Shown here: positions 5,434-8,853 of the stretch, piece after piece
Position numbering within the stretch: position 1 is the first letter of the stretch
How the letters are laid out: every line of letters begins with the position of its first letter
From: Candidatus Nitrosopumilus sp.
GTDB taxonomy: Archaea > Thermoproteota > Nitrososphaeria > Nitrososphaerales > Nitrosopumilaceae
Assembly: GCA_018674605.1 (NCBI GenBank)
Contig: JABGZU010000066.1
Span: forward strand, 1-8,853
DNA length: 8,853 nucleotides
Direction of reading: 5' to 3'
Made by a program: the position numbers and the translations under genes
The notes under the pieces: generated by a model
What the model was told of the DNA's origin: nothing
Database searches by the model: none
The model's input: the letters and a program-made list of their open reading frames with translations, nothing else

Positions 5434-7383
5434 ATGGCACTAGCAGGAATTGAATTAAGATATTTAGTAGATCAGATTTCTGAACAAGTTCAAGGTTACT
5501 ATATCAGCAATATTTATGGAATCAATAAAGACAGTATTCTCTTCAAACTTCATCATACTGAAAAAAGCGATCTCTTTATGATGATCTCAACATCAGGTGT
5601 TTGGTTAACTAAAGTAAAAATTGATCAAATGGAACCAAATAGATTACTCAAAAGATTAAGAAGTGATTTACTACGATTGAAATTGACAAAAATTGAACAA
5701 ATAGGTGCAGAAAGAATTGCATATTTTACTTTTGAAGGATTTGGAAAAGAATTCATTTTAGTAGGTGAATTTTTTGGAGATGGAAATATCTTACTTTGTA
5801 ATAAAGAGATGAAAATTTTAGCATTACAGCATTCTATAGAAGTTAGGCATAGAAAACTTAGTGTTGGATTAGATTATGTACAACCACCAGAAAATAATTT
5901 AGATATTTTTAATCTAACAGAATCAAATTTTGATGATTTAAAAATAACTGATTTAATTTCTGCAAAATGGTTTGGGCGAACTTTAGGTTTACCAAAAAAA
6001 TATGTTGAATCCATATTTGAAATAACAAATGTTGATCCAAAAAAAATTGGAAATTTGTTGACATCAGAAGAAATAACCAAAATTTATGAAACAACAAAAA
6101 AAATTGTTTTAGATGTAATATCAGGCAATCATGATCCTATGATAGTTAAAAATGAAAAAACAGAAGTTTTACCTGTAAAATTAGGAAAAATAGAAGGAGA
6201 AATAACAAACGTTAGTAGTTTTATTGAAGGTTTAGATACAATTTTTACAAAAAGTATAGTTGAAAAAGGTAAATCAATTCAATCAAGTGGTTCTGATAAA
6301 AAAATTAAAAGTTTAGAAACTCAAATTTCTGAACAAGAAAAAGCAATTCAAACGGTCAAAGAAAAATCAAAAAATATTACAAATGTGGCAAATTCTTTTT
6401 TTGAAATGGTTTCAAAAGGAATAATTTCAATAAAAGATACTTCTGCACAAGAAATTTTGGCAATTAATAATGCAAAATTAATCAGTGAAAAAGGAATATC
6501 AATAATTATTGTAGAAGATGAAAAAATTAAAATAAATACAGATTCTCCACTTCAATCAATTGCATCGGTTTTATTTAATCAAGCAAAAAAACAATCAGGT
6601 GCTATTAATTCAATTCAAGTAATCAAAGAAAAAACAGAAAAGAAATTAGCAAAATTTCAGAATCAAACAGAAGCTGAAAGAAATTTAGTGGTAGTATCAG
6701 AAATTAGAAAGAAAAACTGGTATGAGAGATATAGATGGTTTATGACTAGTGATGGATATCTTACAATTGGGGGTAGAGATGCAGCATCAAATTCAGCTGT
6801 AATTAGAAAACATTTAGAAAAAAATGATAAAGTATTTCATGGTGATATTTTTGGTTCTCCATTTTTTATTTTAAAAGATGCAGAAGCTGTACCAGATACA
6901 ACAATGAACGAAATTGCACACGCAACTGTTTGTTTTAGTCGAGCATGGAGAGAAGGATTGTATGGAGTTAGTGCCTATTGGGTACATCCAGAACAAATCA
7001 AAAAATCAGCTCCAAGTGGAGAATTTTTGCCTAAAGGTTCCTTTACAATAGAAGGACAACGAAATTTTATCAAATCAGAGACTCTAAAATTAGCTGTAGG
7101 AATTATACGAACAGAAGATAATGATTATGTATTAACATGTGGGCCTCCAGAACCAATTAAAAAAAATTCTATTTGCTATGCAATAATTGAACCAAATGGA
7201 ATAGAAATGGCAGAAGCTGCAAAAAAAATAAGAATAGAATTTTTGAAGATATTTGAAGATATTACAAGAAAAATAAATATTGATGAATTTGTCCGTGCAT
7301 TACCTGCAGGTAAAAGTCAAATTAAAGAAATCAGTTTAGGTGACTTAGAGAAAGAAAATATTATTGATAATGAATTAGATTAG
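5434..7383 (+). CDS. NFACT/Rqc2-family ribosome quality-control protein (FbpA-like)
   Basis: NFACT proteins (archaeal/eukaryotic Rqc2-NEMF, bacterial RqcH) bind the stalled large ribosomal subunit with peptidyl-tRNA and, where tested, direct C-terminal tailing of the nascent chain. The 649 residues (numbered from ATG 5434) show the NFACT-N domain from MALAGIELRYLVDQI through EFFGDGNILL (about 112-121). A helix-hairpin-helix region with FGRTLGLPKKYVESI follows (about 180-194), then the charged coiled-coil section (about 285-425). The NFACT-R/DUF814 domain begins at NWYERYRWF (428-436) and contains GGRDAASN (446-453) and HGDIFGSPFF (469-478). The tail to 649 is unassigned. I prefer 5434 to the ATG at 5425 because homologues begin M-A/S-L-x-G-I-E-L-R and because of the TATA spacing. 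The Asp of the yeast DR signature is Glu here (E93-R94). The 3' end overlaps the aconitase-X small-subunit gene by 23 bases on the opposite strand. Confidence 0.92.
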   Translation: MALAGIELRYLVDQISEQVQGYYISNIYGINKDSILFKLHHTEKSDLFMMISTSGVWLTKVKIDQMEPNRLLKRLRSDLLRLKLTKIEQIGAERIAYFTFEGFGKEFILVGEFFGDGNILLCNKEMKILALQHSIEVRHRKLSVGLDYVQPPENNLDIFNLTESNFDDLKITDLISAKWFGRTLGLPKKYVESIFEITNVDPKKIGNLLTSEEITKIYETTKKIVLDVISGNHDPMIVKNEKTEVLPVKLGKIEGEITNVSSFIEGLDTIFTKSIVEKGKSIQSSGSDKKIKSLETQISEQEKAIQTVKEKSKNITNVANSFFEMVSKGIISIKDTSAQEILAINNAKLISEKGISIIIVEDEKIKINTDSPLQSIASVLFNQAKKQSGAINSIQVIKEKTEKKLAKFQNQTEAERNLVVVSEIRKKNWYERYRWFMTSDGYLTIGGRDAASNSAVIRKHLEKNDKVFHGDIFGSPFFILKDAEAVPDTTMNEIAHATVCFSRAWREGLYGVSAYWVHPEQIKKSAPSGEFLPKGSFTIEGQRNFIKSETLKLAVGIIRTEDNDYVLTCGPPEPIKKNSICYAIIEPNGIEMAEAAKKIRIEFLKIFEDITRKINIDEFVRALPAGKSQIKEISLGDLEKENIIDNELD

Positions 7384-7750
7384 TTGAATCAGTATCAAGT
7401 AATATTTTCATTCCGGTTTTAATTGATTCAAACTCATTATCATCAATAGTGATTAATGGAATATTAGCTAATGCACATCCAGTAGCTACTGTAAGATCTG
7501 CTTTTTTACAAATCATTGCAATTGGTGCTGTGTTGTTTGATTTTACAGAATAGATAGTGTATGCACCAACACTACTGCCAATACCGGAAGGAAATACCAG
7601 AATAGAGTCTTTAATTGATTTTTCAAATAGATTATGATTTTTATCACTTATAATTCCAGTTTTTTTATCAACTGTTCCTAAAAAATTAATTGGATCATTT
7701 GATTTTAAAACAATTCCTTCTACTTTACCTGAAACTAAAATTTTATTCAT
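7361..7750 (-). CDS. aconitase X swivel subunit; phosphomevalonate dehydratase small subunit
   Basis: The 129-residue protein is the DUF126/AcnX swivel domain. With the large subunit encoded just upstream it should form the dehydratase of the archaeal mevalonate pathway, which turns mevalonate 5-phosphate into trans-anhydromevalonate 5-phosphate on the way to isopentenyl phosphate and membrane lipids. Family blocks are PINFLGTVDKKTGIISDKNH (20-39), SILVFPSGIGSSVGAYTIY (49-67), which holds the conserved serine pair S59-S60, and APIAMICKKADLTVATGCALANIPLI (75-100). The ATG at 7750 overlaps the TGA of the large-subunit gene as ATGA, indicating coupled translation of the two subunits. The last 23 bases overlap the end of the NFACT gene, so its transcript must end inside that gene. 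AcnX homologues also act on hydroxyproline derivatives, mainly in bacteria and as fused proteins; the split form and archaeal context favour the mevalonate role. Confidence 0.88.
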   Translation of the reverse strand: MNKILVSGKVEGIVLKSNDPINFLGTVDKKTGIISDKNHNLFEKSIKDSILVFPSGIGSSVGAYTIYSVKSNNTAPIAMICKKADLTVATGCALANIPLITIDDNEFESIKTGMKILLDTDSTNLIHYQ

Positions 7751-8853
7751 CGTGTTTCATCTTCAACGATTTGTGTTAGTGATTTTAAATTAACACCTAC
7801 ACCATTAGAATTTTTAAGATAAAATGCACCTTTGATACTATTTGTAGTCACTGCATCAACATCATCTTTACATATCAATGGAGTTAGACAAGTACAACAA
7901 TCAGCAAGAATTTCACATCCAGCACGCTCAAGTTCAGTAATGTAACCAATTTTTTGTGCCTCTTCCTTTACAGTTCTAGGTAAGAAAACCATGCATCTTT
8001 TTTGAAAAGAACGACCTTTTAGTTTAGCACTAAGATCAGAGATCTCATCTAAACCTAATTGAGGACTACCCAATGTAATTAAATCACCTTTTTCTGCAGT
8101 ATTTAGTTCATCATGAACAGTTTGCATTTCTTTTTCATCAAAATCTATTTTTTCAGTATTTGAATCACCTTCACCAAAAAGAAATTTAGCACAAGTTCCA
8201 GATGTTCCCATTCCTCCACACATTGCTTTACATTGTCTTTGATCCATTTCTCCAAGGCCAGAAATATTTACAGATGTATCGCCTATTTTTCCAGCATAAA
8301 ATCCCAACATTCCATATGTTAATTCATTTGGATTTTTGACTTTCATTTGAATTGTAATATTTGGAGTATCTTCTTTACGTAATGAGGAGTAAGGACTTTT
8401 ACCAACAATAGCACTAGCTAGTGCACTAAATGCACTTTCTTTGTTTGTTTTTAAATTATCATATGAATTTGCATGAATTGCAGCATTACTTTCTGCAAAT
8501 GCAACTTGTGTTCCATTTTTAGGAATATCAAAAATTTCATACGGAATACAGGAAAAAGATGGAATAACACCCATTGTTTCATATGAATTTCTAATCGATA
8601 ATTGTTTTGAAATAAAATTTTCATCTAATTTGTAATTAGAAACATTATCAATATCAAATCCCATAGGATTCAAAGTTGTTTTTACTGTAACACGAGCATC
8701 CTTACTAATAGTAGATAAAAATTCTTCACCAGCATCACCAATAGTATTATAATTTACACCAGAAAGATGAGCCCATTCTATTGGGATTAATTTTTCAGCA
8801 TCAGTTGCTTCACCTGTTGCAACTAAAATTCTATATGCCATTTGCATAATTTC
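7747..8853 (-). CDS. aconitase X catalytic subunit; phosphomevalonate dehydratase large subunit (5' partial)
   Basis: This is the DUF521/AcnX catalytic subunit, an iron-sulfur dehydratase acting with the small subunit encoded next. Residues (numbered from ATG 8847) include ILVATGEATDAEKLIPI (7-23), HLSGVNYNTIGDAGEEFL (27-44), TTLNPMGFD (57-65), GVIPSFSCIPY (93-103) and AFAESNAAIHANSYDNLKTN (116-135). AIVGKSP (146-152) and EILADCCTCLTPL (312-324) follow. C100 and C318 align with cysteines conserved in the family. Homologues carry about 20 further residues before ILVA-type motifs (a M-x-L-T-x-E-E-E-like opening), and the frame stays open to the window edge (codons ATT, GAA before ATG 8847). The gene therefore most likely continues beyond 8853. 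If not, the start is ATG 8847 or 8841 and the protein is unusually short. The GCPH motif reads GSPQ at 260-263, and several extra cysteines are present. Confidence 0.88.
   Translation of the reverse strand, partial: EIMQMAYRILVATGEATDAEKLIPIEWAHLSGVNYNTIGDAGEEFLSTISKDARVTVKTTLNPMGFDIDNVSNYKLDENFISKQLSIRNSYETMGVIPSFSCIPYEIFDIPKNGTQVAFAESNAAIHANSYDNLKTNKESAFSALASAIVGKSPYSSLRKEDTPNITIQMKVKNPNELTYGMLGFYAGKIGDTSVNISGLGEMDQRQCKAMCGGMGTSGTCAKFLFGEGDSNTEKIDFDEKEMQTVHDELNTAEKGDLITLGSPQLGLDEISDLSAKLKGRSFQKRCMVFLPRTVKEEAQKIGYITELERAGCEILADCCTCLTPLICKDDVDAVTTNSIKGAFYLKNSNGVGVNLKSLTQIVEDETR

Noticed and set aside
5874..6097. Two overlapping minus-strand open frames inside the NFACT gene
   Set aside because: They are antisense to a clearly conserved coding region, show no recognisable motifs and have no promoter of their own.
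7361..8853. Citric-acid-cycle aconitase
   Set aside because: The split DUF126/DUF521 architecture and motifs are those of aconitase X, not of AcnA/AcnB-type enzymes.
1..8853. CRISPR array, transposon, tRNA or rRNA gene
   Set aside because: No regular long repeats, terminal inverted repeats, transposase motifs or structured RNA signatures were seen on either strand by reading; a covariance-model search was not possible.

Overview
The window looks like a stretch of core chromosome from an AT-rich ammonia-oxidising archaeon of the Nitrososphaerota (Thaumarchaeota), most like Nitrosopumilus or a close marine relative. The signs are an ESCRT-III/CdvB-type division protein, archaeal-type cobalamin methyltransferases, an archaeal NFACT protein and the split aconitase-X pair of the archaeal mevalonate pathway. 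Genes are tightly packed, A/T-rich and often lysine-rich. Shine-Dalgarno sites are almost absent and TATA-like boxes lie about 20-40 bases before starts, as expected for leaderless archaeal mRNAs. This assignment rests on recognised protein families, not on a database search.

Layout, left to right. Bases 1-54 look like the last codons of an upstream gene that overlaps, through ATGA, a class I SAM-dependent methyltransferase (51-896, +). A tiny C2H2-like zinc-finger protein (911-1102, -) lies downstream of a CdvB paralogue (1193-1846, -), with a T-rich terminator between them. A short promoter region separates the CdvB paralogue from a divergent glutamate-racemase-fold protein (1952-2716, +) in which both catalytic cysteines have become serine. 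That gene runs tail-to-tail into a minus-strand cobalamin cluster, transcribed in the order cbiT (4815-4225), cbiL (4188-3466), cbiF (3473-2709). Upstream on the same strand is a three-helix membrane protein with a charged N-terminal tail (5329-4847, possibly EMC6-like). It is divergent from a 649-residue NFACT/Rqc2-family ribosome quality-control protein (5434-7383, +). The NFACT gene overlaps by 23 bases the end of a minus-strand pair encoding the small and large subunits of aconitase X / phosphomevalonate dehydratase; the large subunit appears to run off the right edge.

Functional themes: three ring-modifying enzymes of corrin synthesis (C20 methylation, C11 methylation, C15 methylation with decarboxylation); the dehydration step of archaeal isoprenoid synthesis, needed for membrane lipids; cell division or membrane remodelling; and ribosome-associated protein quality control next to a possible membrane-insertion factor.

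I see no mobile element, CRISPR array, RNA gene or obvious horizontally acquired island. The most unusual items are the Ser/Ser racemase homologue beside the cobalamin genes, the perfect 9-bp-arm palindrome in the cbiT promoter, the MIM2-like motif in the CdvB paralogue, the Asp-to-Glu changes at the signature sites of NFACT, and the altered cysteine pattern of the aconitase-X large subunit.
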